Counted from the stretch's first letter, positions 24,135 through 32,915 are shown. The stretch: 64,000 nt of DNA from Pseudomonas sp. J452 (GCF_024666525.1 NZ_CP088294.1:3286001-3350000), one strand, 5' to 3'. A program made the numbers and translations. Notes: a model not told the origin generated them from the letters alone.

Positions 24135-25466
24135 TCATACCGGGCTGGAACGCCCGGTCATCTCCCGGGCCATTTCCGTAGCGTAGCTGTCGGTCATGCC
24201 GGCGATGAAATCGATCATGCGCAGGAAGGCCCGGTGCAGCGGCCAGTTCGGCTCTGGCGCGTTGTGCCCGAGCAGATCGAGGATGCGCTGGTTCTTGAAC
24301 GACAGGCTGCCGCCACCATGCTGCTCCAGGGCCGCACCGCAGAACGCGTTGAGTAGAATTTCCAGGGTGGTGTAGGCGCCGATCTCGTGCAGGGTCTTGC
24401 GCTTGTCCTGGAAGATCTTCTCCCGCGCCAGGGCCTTGGCCTGCTGCACGCAGCGCTTGGCCGGGCCGTGCATGTGCTCGACCAGGTCGCCTGGCAGGTC
24501 GCCACGCAGCAGCGCCGGTTGCTGGGCGACGAAGGCGTGGGCGGCGGCATTGGTCAGGTGTTCGATGGCCTTGCCGCGCAGGATCGCCAGTTTGCGTCGG
24601 CGCGAGTCGCGCGGGCCGAGTAGGCGGTAGGTTTCCGGCAGATCGTCGCCGACCAGGTCGAGCAGCAGGGCCTCGACTTCCGGGTAGTCGAGCAGCTCCA
24701 TTTCCAGGCCGTCTTCCAGGTCGATCAGGCCGTAGCAGATGTCGTCGGCCGCTTCCATCAGGTACACCAGCGGGTGGCGCGCCCAGCGTTGGTCCTCGAT
24801 CTGTGGCAGTCCCAGCTTGCTGGCGATCTGTTCCAGCAGCGGCAGCTCGCTCTGGTAGCAGCCGAACTTGTGCTTCTTGTAGCCCAGGGCCTCGGCATGG
24901 CGGGCAGTCCAGGGGTACTTCAGGTAGGTGCCGAGGGTCGCGTAGGTCAGCCGGGTACCGCCGTCGAACTGGTGGTATTCCAGCTGGGTGAGCACGCGAA
25001 AGCCTTGGGCGTTGCCCTCGAAGTTGAGGAAATCGCCGCGCTCGGCCTCGCTCATGGCATCCAGCCAACCGCGCCCGGCGGCCTGCTGGAACCAGTGGCG
25101 GATGGCGTCTTCGCCGGAGTGGCCGAAGGGCGGGTTGCCGATGTCGTGAGCCAGGCAGGCGGACTGCACGACCACGCCCAGGTCGACCGGGTCGCACCAG
25201 TCCGGTAGCTCGTCGCGGATCATCTCGCCGACGCGCATGCCCAGCGAGCGGCCGACGCAGCTGACCTCCAGCGAGTGGGTCAGGCGGGTGTGGATATGGT
25301 CGTTGCTGGAGACCGGATGCACCTGGGTCTTGCGTCCCAGGCGGCGGAAGGCGCCGGAGAAGATGATGCGGTCGTGGTCTTTGTGGAACGGGCTGCGGCC
25401 CAGCTCGTCCGGGCTGTGTACCGGTTTGCCGAGCCGTTCGCGGGTGAGCAGTGTTTGCCAGTCCAA
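24135..25466 (-). CDS. dgt: dGTP triphosphohydrolase-like HD protein
   Basis: This 443-residue protein is a type of dGTPase-like HD-domain protein found in Pseudomonas. Family segments are [16 protein letters not shown] near residue 40, the metal site His in [16 protein letters not shown] near 75 and the HD pair in [16 protein letters not shown] near 109. The enzyme family cleaves dNTPs to nucleosides and triphosphate, with a role in dNTP balance and fidelity. Substrate preference is not certain for this branch. The start is ATG 25466; the FUSC gene follows closely. Confidence 0.9.
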   Translation of the reverse strand: MDWQTLLTRERLGKPVHSPDELGRSPFHKDHDRIIFSGAFRRLGRKTQVHPVSSNDHIHTRLTHSLEVSCVGRSLGMRVGEMIRDELPDWCDPVDLGVVVQSACLAHDIGNPPFGHSGEDAIRHWFQQAAGRGWLDAMSEAERGDFLNFEGNAQGFRVLTQLEYHQFDGGTRLTYATLGTYLKYPWTARHAEALGYKKHKFGCYQSELPLLEQIASKLGLPQIEDQRWARHPLVYLMEAADDICYGLIDLEDGLEMELLDYPEVEALLLDLVGDDLPETYRLLGPRDSRRRKLAILRGKAIEHLTNAAAHAFVAQQPALLRGDLPGDLVEHMHGPAKRCVQQAKALAREKIFQDKRKTLHEIGAYTTLEILLNAFCGAALEQHGGGSLSFKNQRILDLLGHNAPEPNWPLHRAFLRMIDFIAGMTDSYATEMAREMTGRSSPV

Positions 25467-25664
25467 GGGCTGTCCTCGCCGGTGGGGTGAGGGCTAGCTT
25501 CGTGCTTCATGGAGGCGGCTGCAAGTAGCGGGCCTGTACTCCGGCGATTTTTCCTGTGCTGGCTGGCGGGCGACGAGCGGTATTGAAACGACCGTATGAA
25601 GATTGCAGGCAGAATGCTATGGTCAAAAAGCTGTCTATAAAACCAATAACAAGAGAAATCAGTC

Positions 25665-26777
25665 GTGACTCCAGGCACTGTCTTGCCCGAGGATTCGCAC
25701 CAGCAATTGCGCATTCGTCGCTTGCTGATGAGCGTCGCCATGTATGTCCTGAGTGCCGTGCCACAGGGCGTTTCTCTCTATAACGGCATTTCTCCGGCCT
25801 GGGTCATGTACACCTGGGCCGCCTACGCAGTGGTGTTCAACCTGGGCTTCTACCTGGCGATCCGCAGCAATTTCAGCCTGCGCTTCAGGGACCCCAGTAT
25901 GACCATGGCGCAGATGGTGGTGGCGATTATCCTGGTGCTGTTCACTCAGCTGTATGCCGGCGAAGCGCGCGGTGCCTATCTGGTAGTGCTGCTGATCATC
26001 ATGGTGTTCGGTTGCTTCAAGCTGCACACCCGCCAACTGCTGATCCTCAGCCTGCTGACCATCCTCGCCTATGCCCTGACGATGCCTCTGGTTCGCGAGA
26101 TTGAAGGAGAGCGCTTCAATCTGGCGGTGGAAGTCATCCTCTGGTGCAGCTTCTCCGCCTTCCTGCCGTTTATCTCCATTCTCGGTGGCAGTATCAGTGA
26201 CCTGCGCAAGAAGCTAATGGCCAGCAACGCCCAGCTGCAGGAAGTGCTGCAGCAGGTGACCGAGCTGGCCACCCATGACGAGCTGACCGGCGTGTACAAC
26301 CGCCGTTACCTGCTGGAAATGCTTGGTCACGAGAAAAACCGCACCGACCGTGGCGGCGGTGGCTTCTGCGTGTGCCTGTTCGACCTCGACCACTTCAAGC
26401 GGGTCAACGACAACTACGGCCATGCGGCTGGCGATACCGTGCTGAAGACTTTTGCCGCGACCGTCGAGCCCTTGCTGCGCAGTACCGACTTCCTGGCTCG
26501 CTATGGTGGCGAGGAGTTCCTGCTGTTCCTGCCGCAGACCTCGCTGGAGATGGCCCAGCACTGCATCAAACGTATCCAGGAGGCGTTGGCTGGCACCCGC
26601 TTCGAGGGCCTGCCAGCAGACTTCCGGGTTACCGCGTCGATCGGTGTGGCGCAGTACTACCTGCAGGAAGGTATTCCCAGCCTGATCGAGCGGTCTGACA
26701 AGGCGCTGTACCGGGCCAAGCAGAATGGCCGCAATCGCATGGAGCTGGCGCCTTTCGCCCGACCGGCTCTGATCTAG
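25665..26777 (+). CDS. Membrane diguanylate cyclase (GGDEF)
   Basis: This 370-residue protein has five or six membrane helices in residues 20-180, a short coiled linker (MASNAQLQEVLQQVTELATH) and a GGDEF domain from about 200. The active site is GGEEF near 283 and an RSTD inhibitory site lies five residues before it. It should make c-di-GMP. The start is taken as GTG 25665; there is no ATG before codon 22 and the ribosome site is weak. It is tail-to-tail with an EAL protein, 18 bp apart, which pairs a maker and a breaker of the same messenger. Confidence 0.88.
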   Translation: MTPGTVLPEDSHQQLRIRRLLMSVAMYVLSAVPQGVSLYNGISPAWVMYTWAAYAVVFNLGFYLAIRSNFSLRFRDPSMTMAQMVVAIILVLFTQLYAGEARGAYLVVLLIIMVFGCFKLHTRQLLILSLLTILAYALTMPLVREIEGERFNLAVEVILWCSFSAFLPFISILGGSISDLRKKLMASNAQLQEVLQQVTELATHDELTGVYNRRYLLEMLGHEKNRTDRGGGGFCVCLFDLDHFKRVNDNYGHAAGDTVLKTFAATVEPLLRSTDFLARYGGEEFLLFLPQTSLEMAQHCIKRIQEALAGTRFEGLPADFRVTASIGVAQYYLQEGIPSLIERSDKALYRAKQNGRNRMELAPFARPALI

Positions 26778-26795
26778 CTGCTCGCCTGGGGCCGC

Positions 26796-27959
26796 TCAAA
26801 GACCGGCCGCGTCGATATCCAGCAACAGCAGCCGGCGGCCGTTGTCGATGAACTGCCCGGCCGTCAGGCAGTACTGGTTGGTGGTGGCATCCCGGTAGGT
26901 GCTCGATAACGTCAGGCGCCGTTCTTCCCAGCCCTCGGCCAGCAACTGATAGAAGTAGGGGCGCCATGACCAGTTGTGGCCCAGGTAGCGCGGGTCTTCC
27001 AGCCAGGCATTGCCGCTCCACTGCAGGTTCGGGGTGAGTTGCGTGCCGTGGCGGTCGCACTGGTACAGGCGCAACAGCCAAGGGTAGCCGGTCGGGCTGG
27101 GCAGCGCGCTGCTCGCTGCGTTGCCTTCGGCCCAGTCCTTGAACAGGTTCATCAGCTCGCTCAGCTGCTGGCGCAGGGTCATCAGGCGCGCCCGTTCGGC
27201 CAGCTTGTGTTGCACGTACTGGTCGCGCAGGGTGGCAAAGCGGGCGACGAAGGCATCGGCCGCCGGGAACTGCAGTTCGGGCTTGGCGAACAGGTAACCC
27301 TGCACATAACGTGCACCGCACTCCAGGGCGAAATCCAGCTCGGCTTCGGTTTCCACACCCTCGGCGATGATCCAGCAGCCGGTCTTCTCGGCCATCTGCG
27401 CCAGCGCCTTGACCACTTCACCGCTAGGCCCGCCGCGGGCCGCTTCCTGGAACAGACGCATGTCCAGTTTGAGGATGTCCGGCTGCAGCGCCAGTACCCG
27501 ATCGAGCTGTGAATAGCCGGCACCGAAATCGTCGATGGCTATCCGTGCGCCGGCTTCGCGGTAGCGGGCTACCACGTCTTGCAGCTTCTGGTTGCCGCCG
27601 CCCAGCTCGGTGATTTCAAAGACGATTCGTTCCGCTGCCACGCCATGCTTTTCCAGCTGTTTGAGGCTGGGCAGTGCTTGGTTGGGGCGCAGCCGGCTGA
27701 TCCAGCGTGGTGAGATATTGATACTGAGAAACCAGTCCTCGGGGACTTCGGGCAGGCGCGAAAGGGCATCGTCGCGAATCTGCCGATCGAGGCGCCGCAG
27801 CACACTGGGGGACATTTTCGGGTCGACGAACAAGGGGCCGACCGAGAGCAGGCGGCCGTCGGTCTGGCGCAGGCGCCCTAGCGCCTCGACACCGGCAATG
27901 CGGCCCGTGGCGGTATCAATGAACGGCTGGAAGGAGGCGAGCGGTTGCCCGTCGATCAC
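26796..27959 (-). CDS. EAL phosphodiesterase with C-terminal PAS/Cache-like (YkuI-type) domain
   Basis: This 387-residue cytoplasmic protein has an N-terminal EAL domain with all catalytic signatures visible: EALGRL near residue 25, the Asn in LSINIS, FEITE, IDDFGAGYS, LKLD and AEGVE. It should hydrolyse c-di-GMP to pGpG. After about residue 250 comes a helical linker and a domain with WLEDPRYLGHNWSWRPYFYQ and a final LLLLDID strand. This resembles the EAL-associated sensing domain of B. subtilis YkuI. The start is GTG 27959 with AAGGA 7 nt upstream. It is convergent with the diguanylate cyclase. Confidence 0.88.
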   Translation of the reverse strand: MIDGQPLASFQPFIDTATGRIAGVEALGRLRQTDGRLLSVGPLFVDPKMSPSVLRRLDRQIRDDALSRLPEVPEDWFLSINISPRWISRLRPNQALPSLKQLEKHGVAAERIVFEITELGGGNQKLQDVVARYREAGARIAIDDFGAGYSQLDRVLALQPDILKLDMRLFQEAARGGPSGEVVKALAQMAEKTGCWIIAEGVETEAELDFALECGARYVQGYLFAKPELQFPAADAFVARFATLRDQYVQHKLAERARLMTLRQQLSELMNLFKDWAEGNAASSALPSPTGYPWLLRLYQCDRHGTQLTPNLQWSGNAWLEDPRYLGHNWSWRPYFYQLLAEGWEERRLTLSSTYRDATTNQYCLTAGQFIDNGRRLLLLDIDAAGL

Positions 27960-28155
27960 GGTGTATTCCTTGGTAAGTGGCGCAGGGCGCGCGAGGCGGG
28001 CGGTTGTGAGGAGGTGCAGCTAAAGCAAGATTGTGGCCAGTTGTTCAGATGGACAGCTTTTTAGCGCTTATCGTGGGTGCCGACTGGTCTGGCTCGGCAC
28101 TTGTGAGGTCGCCTCTGTAGTCGTCGGTGCGGGTTATTGGATCAGGGGGGGATGG

Positions 28156-28172
28156 CGCACTGTGCTGGTGCC
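28156..28172. promoter_or_regulatory. Possible NtrC binding site
   Basis: CGCACT-N5-GGTGCC resembles the NtrC dyad TGCACY-N5-GGTGCA, with the two outermost bases and one inner base differing. It is centred about 90 bp before the predicted start of transcription, a usual place for an enhancer-binding protein. Confidence 0.45.
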
Positions 28173-28228
28173 AGTGACGTCGGCGGGTTGCCGTTGCAGG
28201 ATGACTGGCGAGTCTTGGATGGCGTGAC

Positions 28229-28244
28229 TGGTATAGCTATTGCA
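28229..28244 (+). promoter_or_regulatory. Sigma-54-like promoter of amt
   Basis: TGGTATAGCTATTGCA has GG and GC exactly 10 bases apart and a TTGCA -12 element. Ammonium transporter genes are usually under NtrC/RpoN control, which supports the reading. Confidence 0.55.
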
Positions 28245-28378
28245 TTTGCTTGGTGCGAAAAGCTGTTGCGGTGCTCTTTTAATGTGCGTTTCCTGCCAAG
28301 GATGGAGCGCTCGGCGTGCACCTCAACTCAATGATAAATATAGAAAAACGCTAAAAAACTGTTTGTTCTGCCAATACA

Positions 28379-28424
28379 CGCTGCGCCATATAAGGTCTCG
28401 AAAGGGGCCTTATATGGTGCAGTG
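28379..28424 (+). promoter_or_regulatory. Long leader hairpin with GAAA tetraloop
   Basis: A stem of about 21 bp (with several G-U pairs) is closed by a GAAA loop at 28400-28403. Its inner perfect arms are CCATATAAGG (28386-28395) and CCTTATATGG (28408-28417). It lies about 78 nt before the amt start. No T-run follows, so it is not a simple terminator. Confidence 0.65.
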
Positions 28425-28501
28425 CGGCATCAGGATGGTGCGACCGTTGGTGGTGATGAACTGCTTTGGTGCTTTTCCAGAACGCTGGAGTTTTCGTTGC
28501 G

Positions 28502-29710
28502 ATGGAAAACCTCAACAGTGCCGTGGAAACTCTGATCCACGGCTCCAACACCCTGTTCATCCTGCTAGGCGCGATCATGGTTCTGGCCATGCATGCGGGC
28601 TTCGCTTTCCTGGAAGTGGGCACGGTGCGTCACAAGAACCAGGTCAACGCGCTGTCGAAGATCATTTCCGACTTCGCTGTCTCGGCCCTGGCTTACTTCT
28701 TCGTCGGCTACTGGGTGGCCTATGGCGTCACCTTCCTCGAGCCGGCTTCGGTGCTGACCGCCGGCAGCGGCTACGGGCTGGTCAAGTTCTTCTTCCTGCT
28801 GACCTTTGCCGCAGCGATTCCGGCGATCATCTCCGGGGGGATCGCCGAGCGTGCCAAGTTCGGCCCGCAGATCTGCGCCACGGTGCTGATCGTGGCCTTC
28901 GTCTATCCCTTCTACGAGGGGCTGATCTGGAACGGTAACTTCGGTTTCCAGGCCTGGCTGACCGAGCAGTTCGGCGCTGCCTTCCATGACTTTGCCGGTT
29001 CGGTGGTGGTGCACGCGGTCGGCGGCTGGCTGGCCTTCGGCGCGGTGATCCTGCTCGGCCGCCGCGATGGCCGCTATCGCGAGGGCCGCCTGGTGGCATT
29101 CGCGCCGTCGAACATTCCGTTCCTGGCGCTGGGTTCGTGGATCCTGATCATCGGCTGGTTCGGTTTCAACGTGATGAGTGCGCAGACCCTCGGCAGCATC
29201 AGCGGCCTGGTCGCGGTCAACTCGCTGATGGCGATGGTTGGCGGTACCGTGGCGGCCCTGCTGATCGGTCGCAATGACCCGGGCTTCCTGCACAACGGCC
29301 CGCTGGCGGGCCTGGTGGCGGTCTGTGCCGGCTCTGACCTGATGCATCCGGTCGGCGCATTGGCCACCGGTGCGATTGCCGGTGCGTTGTTCGTCTGGGC
29401 GTTCACCGCGACCCAGGTGAAGTGGAAAATTGACGACGTACTCGGGGTCTGGCCGCTGCATGGCCTGTGCGGCGTATGGGGCGGGATTGCCTGCGGCATC
29501 TTCGGCCAGCAGGCGCTGGGCGGCCTGGGCGGCGTCAGCATGATCAGCCAACTGCTGGGCACTGGGTTGGGTGTGTTGGTGGCGCTGGCGGGTGGTTTCC
29601 TGATCTACGGCCTCTTGCGCCTGGTGGTGGGTATTCGCCTGAGCCAGGAACAGGAGTACTACGGTGCCGACCTGTCGATCCACAAGATTGGCGCTACGAC
29701 CCAGGACTGA
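28502..29710 (+). CDS. amtB: Ammonium transporter, Amt family
   Basis: This 402-residue inner-membrane protein has about 11 membrane helices and the Amt signatures: FAFLEVGTVRHKNQVNALSK, DFAGSVVVHAVGGWLAFGAV with the twin-histidine region, and a late WPLHGLCGVWGGIACGIFG segment containing the second pore histidine. It carries ammonium or ammonia into the cell. There is no cleaved signal, unlike some AmtB proteins, and no GlnK gene beside it, although AmtB genes are often paired with one. The start is set at ATG 28502, where homology begins; the ribosome site is weak. It is followed by a strong terminator. Confidence 0.93.
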   Translation: MENLNSAVETLIHGSNTLFILLGAIMVLAMHAGFAFLEVGTVRHKNQVNALSKIISDFAVSALAYFFVGYWVAYGVTFLEPASVLTAGSGYGLVKFFFLLTFAAAIPAIISGGIAERAKFGPQICATVLIVAFVYPFYEGLIWNGNFGFQAWLTEQFGAAFHDFAGSVVVHAVGGWLAFGAVILLGRRDGRYREGRLVAFAPSNIPFLALGSWILIIGWFGFNVMSAQTLGSISGLVAVNSLMAMVGGTVAALLIGRNDPGFLHNGPLAGLVAVCAGSDLMHPVGALATGAIAGALFVWAFTATQVKWKIDDVLGVWPLHGLCGVWGGIACGIFGQQALGGLGGVSMISQLLGTGLGVLVALAGGFLIYGLLRLVVGIRLSQEQEYYGADLSIHKIGATTQD

Positions 29711-29727
29711 GTCCGTCGGTAATAAAG

Positions 29728-29752
29728 AAGCCCGCCACTCGGCGGGCTTTTT
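29728..29752 (+). terminator. Terminator after amt
   Basis: A perfect 9-bp stem AAGCCCGCC / GGCGGGCTT (29728-29736 and 29741-29749) with loop ACTC is followed by a T-run. Confidence 0.9.
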
Positions 29753-29800
29753 CATGGGTGTCGCTGGCTCGGCTGCAATCTGGGTTGGCGTTGCCGGCTT

Positions 29801-29821
29801 CCCGGATTGCATCCGGGCTAC
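29801..29821. repeat. Single arm of the GTAGCCCGGAT repeat
   Basis: CCCGGATTGCATCCGGGCTAC matches one arm of the palindrome at 19865-19923. It folds on itself (CCCGGAT / ATCCGGG) and lies 7 bp after the end of the minus-strand porin gene. Confidence 0.6.
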
Positions 29822-29827
29822 CGGGTT

Positions 29828-31105
29828 CTACCAGAGCGGCAGCAGATAGCTGAGGATCAGGCGATTCTCGTCCAGATCGTTGCCGAAGTTGGAGCGGGTC
29901 GTGGCGTTGCGCCATTTGATGCCGACGTTCTTCAGTGGCCCGTCCTGGATCACGTAGGCGATGTCGGTGTTGCGCTCCCATTCCTTGCCTTCGGAGAGGC
30001 CGGCGCCGCGGTCGACGTTGGCGCCGTTGAGGTAGCGTGTCATGAAGGTCAGTCCCGGGATGCCGAGGCCGGCAAAGTTGTAGTCGTAGCGGGCTTGCCA
30101 GGACTTTTCGTCCTTGAAGGCGAAGTCGCCGATCTGCACGTAGTTGACCAGGAACGGATCGGTACCGCCGATGTAGGCGTAGCCGGTGTCACCGCTCATT
30201 TTCTGATAGCCCAGGCCGACGCTGTGGAAGCCCAGGGCGTAGGTGAACATCGCGCCGAAGGCCTTATTGTCGACGTTGCTGCTGCCGTCGTCAGTGGAGC
30301 GGGCGAAGCGCAGGTCAGTCTTCAGGCTCTGCTTGTCAGCCAGTGGCAGCAGGTGGGTGGCGTTGACGATGTGCTGCTGGTAGAGGTTGTCCAGGGCGCC
30401 GTAGTTGTAGGCGGTGGTCAGCTGATCATTCCACTTGTAGCTCAGGCCGGCAAAGTTGAACTCGTCGCTGGTGACCCCGCTGATGCCGGTGAAGCCGCGA
30501 CCAGTGCCGCTGGTCAGGGTCATTACTTCATGGTCGGAGGAATCGCGTTGGTTGACCCGACTCAGCTGGCCGCCGTCGAAGGTCAGGCCATCGATCTCCA
30601 TGGAGTTCAGCCAGCCACCCTGGAAACTTTGCGGCAAAAGTCGTGAGTCGTTGGCTTGCACGGTTGGCAGCTTGGGCATCAGGGTGCCGGCCTTGAGCGT
30701 GCTCTTCGAGACGCGAACCTTCGCCGTTGCGCCCAGGTCGCCATAGCTGTCCTGGGCCTGGCCGGTATCGCGATCCAGTTGCAGCAGCCCGGTGCCACTG
30801 GTGCCCTGGCCGGAGTCGAGTTGCAGGCCCAGGGTGCCGATGGCGTCGACACCAAAGCCGACAGTGCCTTCGGTGAAACCGGACTCGTAGCGCAGGAGGA
30901 AGCCCTGGGCCCATTCCTCGGCCTTGGAGTGGCCGTTGCTGGGATTGCCGCCTTCCTGGCGGAAGTCGCGATTCATGTAGAAATTGCGCAGCTCCAGGCT
31001 GGCCTTGCTGTCGTCGATAAAGGCGGCTTGGGCCAGACCTGGCAGGGTGAGGCTGGTGCCCAGGGTGGCGAGGGCCACGGCGCGGGCGAGTGGGGACGTG
31101 CTCAT
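29828..31105 (-). CDS. OprD-family outer-membrane porin
   Basis: This 425-residue protein has a signal peptide (cleaved near LAQA-AFI) and the OprD pattern: FIDDSKASLELRNFYMNRDF at the mature N-terminus, EEWAQGFLLRYESGFTEGTVG, and many alternating beta strands ending in LSYLLPLW with a terminal aromatic residue. It should form an 18-strand barrel taking up a small substrate such as an amino acid, peptide or organic acid; the substrate cannot be read. The start is ATG 31105. It is separate from the lactonase-like gene upstream, with 105 bp between them. Confidence 0.92.
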   Translation of the reverse strand: MSTSPLARAVALATLGTSLTLPGLAQAAFIDDSKASLELRNFYMNRDFRQEGGNPSNGHSKAEEWAQGFLLRYESGFTEGTVGFGVDAIGTLGLQLDSGQGTSGTGLLQLDRDTGQAQDSYGDLGATAKVRVSKSTLKAGTLMPKLPTVQANDSRLLPQSFQGGWLNSMEIDGLTFDGGQLSRVNQRDSSDHEVMTLTSGTGRGFTGISGVTSDEFNFAGLSYKWNDQLTTAYNYGALDNLYQQHIVNATHLLPLADKQSLKTDLRFARSTDDGSSNVDNKAFGAMFTYALGFHSVGLGYQKMSGDTGYAYIGGTDPFLVNYVQIGDFAFKDEKSWQARYDYNFAGLGIPGLTFMTRYLNGANVDRGAGLSEGKEWERNTDIAYVIQDGPLKNVGIKWRNATTRSNFGNDLDENRLILSYLLPLW

Positions 31106-31210
31106 TGTTATTGTTTCCTCGGCTGGTGGTGGCAGGACGGATGACCGGCCTGTTACAGCGAGGCGACTAAAACATTTCGTAACGTTGGCGACCTTTAGAC
31201 CTTGGTCGGG

Positions 31211-32071
31211 TCACTCCACCCACTGCGGGTAGTAGCCGAGTTTGCGCTGCACGGCTTCATCGTGGGCGGGGATCACCTGCAGGTCGGGTTCGTGCTGCAG
31301 CAGTTGGTGGACTTTTTCCAGTTGCGCGCGGGTGCCCTCGCGATCGTTATCGACCATGTGGCGACTGATCCAGAATTTCTCCCTGGGGCCGGTGAAGCCT
31401 TCCAGGCGCCAGCTGGCATCGCCGGTGAAAAAGAAGCGGCGGCCGTCGTCCAGGGTGAGGAACAGGCCGACCGAGCCGGGGGTGTGGCCGGTCAGCGGAA
31501 CCAGCACCAGGCTGCCGTCACCGAACAGGTCATGGCTCTGCTCGAAGCCCATGAAAGGGTGGGCGGCGAAGGTGAACGGCACCCACTTGATCGGGTGCTT
31601 GAACTGGCTAGGCAATACGGCCGGTGGGGTGGAAATCTGGCTGAACTCAATCTCTTCGTAGGGTGCCCAGACCGGCACTTCCGGGAAGTCGGCCAGGCCG
31701 GAGGCATGATCCCAGTGGGTGTGGGTGAGCAGGATGCGGTCGATGCGGATGCCGTCACGCTCGAGCTGGTCGCGCACCGGGGTGACCGCGCCGTATTGCA
31801 GCAAGGGTTTGTCCCACCAGGGCATTTCCGCGTCGAATTGCTGGTCGACCTGGCGGCCGAGCGAGGTGTCGAGCAGCAGGGTAGCGGCGTGATGCTCGAT
31901 CAGCACGGCAACATGGTTAGCGATCACCTTCTCGCCCCAGGCGCCATCCTCGATGGTGAAGGCGTCACGGGTTTCGGTTTCGGCGGTCTTGACCAGGGAA
32001 AAGCGCAGGCCGGCGGCATGCGCGGAAAGGCTGATGAGGCTGCTAAGCAGGAGAATGGCCAGGGCACGCAT
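31211..32071 (-). CDS. Exported metallo-beta-lactamase-fold hydrolase
   Basis: This 286-residue protein has a signal peptide (MRALAILLLSSLISLSAHA) and a metallo-beta-lactamase fold with the zinc motif HTHWDH near residue 118. A GHTPGSVGLFL segment carries the next His and FFFTGDASW the bridging Asp. A late PAHDEAV supplies the last ligand His. The pattern is close to the N-acyl-homoserine-lactonase branch (AiiA-like), but the substrate is not established and the periplasmic location is unusual for quorum quenching. It is divergent from a TetR regulator that probably controls it. Confidence 0.85.
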   Translation of the reverse strand: MRALAILLLSSLISLSAHAAGLRFSLVKTAETETRDAFTIEDGAWGEKVIANHVAVLIEHHAATLLLDTSLGRQVDQQFDAEMPWWDKPLLQYGAVTPVRDQLERDGIRIDRILLTHTHWDHASGLADFPEVPVWAPYEEIEFSQISTPPAVLPSQFKHPIKWVPFTFAAHPFMGFEQSHDLFGDGSLVLVPLTGHTPGSVGLFLTLDDGRRFFFTGDASWRLEGFTGPREKFWISRHMVDNDREGTRAQLEKVHQLLQHEPDLQVIPAHDEAVQRKLGYYPQWVE

Positions 32072-32134
32072 GCTGGGTTCCTTGTGCAGGACGATTTTGG
32101 AGGGCAGCGGGTTAGCGCTTGGACTGGATAGTAG

Positions 32135-32148
32135 ATAGACAGGTCTGT
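32135..32148. promoter_or_regulatory. Possible TetR operator
   Basis: AGAC-AG-GTCT (32137-32146) is a palindromic core of the AGAC-N2-GTCT type seen at operators of TetR regulators. It lies in the 117-bp gap between the divergent MBL and TetR genes, next to TATATT. Confidence 0.4.
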
Positions 32149-32188
32149 ATATTCCAGCATTATCTTTTTGCCCTTAGAGGTACTGCGC

Positions 32189-32746
32189 TTGGCATCGAGC
32201 AAACGCGAGCAGCTGATCAAAACCGCCCAGGCGCTGTTCTATCGGGTGGGCTATCACGCCACCGGTATTGATCGAATCCTGGCTGAGTCCGGGGTGGCGA
32301 AGATGACCCTGTACAAGCACTTCCGCTCCAAGGATGAGTTGATTCTGGCCGTGCTGGACGCGCGCCAACAGGTGCTGCTCGAGCAGTTGCAGGCGCTGCG
32401 CCTCAACCTGCCGCCGCGTGAAGCGCTGCTGGCGATCTTCGATGGTCTGCATGCCTGGATCCATCAGGAGGATTTTTGCGGTTGCAGCTTCATCAATGCG
32501 GCGGCTGAGTTCCAGGCGCGGGAACACCCTATTCACCGCCAGGCGGCGCAGGCCAAGGCGGCAGTCGCCGGTCATTTCCGGCTATTGCTGCAGGCCATGG
32601 CAGTTGCTCAACCCCAGCAACTGACCAATCAGTTGCAGTTTCTGTTTGAAGGCGCCTTGAGCATCGCGCACCTGCAGGGCCCGGCTGATCAAGCTAAGGA
32701 GGCCAAGGCTGCTGCTGTGGCGCTGCTGGCCATCGCCGGCGCCTGA
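32189..32746 (+). CDS. TetR-family transcriptional regulator
   Basis: This 185-residue regulator has an N-terminal helix-turn-helix (residues about 5-50, with IDRILAESGVAKMTLYKHF) and an all-helical ligand domain. The start is set at TTG 32189 because GAGG lies 8 nt upstream and translation LASSKREQLIK fits the family; a TTG at 32168 would add seven residues. It is divergent from the MBL hydrolase and likely represses it and itself. The last base of its TGA stop is the first base of a palindromic repeat element. Confidence 0.85.
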   Translation: MASSKREQLIKTAQALFYRVGYHATGIDRILAESGVAKMTLYKHFRSKDELILAVLDARQQVLLEQLQALRLNLPPREALLAIFDGLHAWIHQEDFCGCSFINAAAEFQAREHPIHRQAAQAKAAVAGHFRLLLQAMAVAQPQQLTNQLQFLFEGALSIAHLQGPADQAKEAKAAAVALLAIAGA

Positions 32747-32915
32747 GAACCTGCTTACGATCTCCTGGCCGTCGGCCATACAGCGTTAAAAACAACCTCG
32801 GAATGCTCATTTACAGCTCGTAAACTCCGCTTCCTCTGTTGTTTTGACCAGCCGGAGGCTGTTACTGGCGTAGCGCCTTGTCTGGCTCTAGTCCAAAAGA
32901 TCGTAAACAGGTTCT
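32746..32915. repeat. 170-bp palindromic element, copy C
   Basis: 18-bp terminal repeats AGAACCTGCTTACGATCT (32746-32763) and AGATCGTAAACAGGTTCT (32898-32915) flank the shared core. This copy is about 28 bp longer than copy A because of extra sequence around CAGCCGGAGGCTG near 32850. It fills the gap between the convergent TetR and Kef genes. Confidence 0.8.

Larger units (their letters stand above)
27960..28501. other. Long regulatory region upstream of amt
   Basis: This 542-bp stretch contains no convincing gene. It holds, in order, a GTGCCGA / TCGGCAC inverted repeat (28077-28083 and 28094-28100), an NtrC-like site, a sigma-54-like promoter and a long hairpin, listed separately. The A+T content rises towards the amt gene. 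If the promoter is right, the leader RNA is about 250 nt long. Confidence 0.55.

Noticed and set aside
28077..28100. GTGCCGA / TCGGCAC inverted repeat as a terminator of the EAL gene region
   Set aside because: It lies upstream of the EAL gene start, not after its end, and no T-run follows; left as an unexplained repeat.
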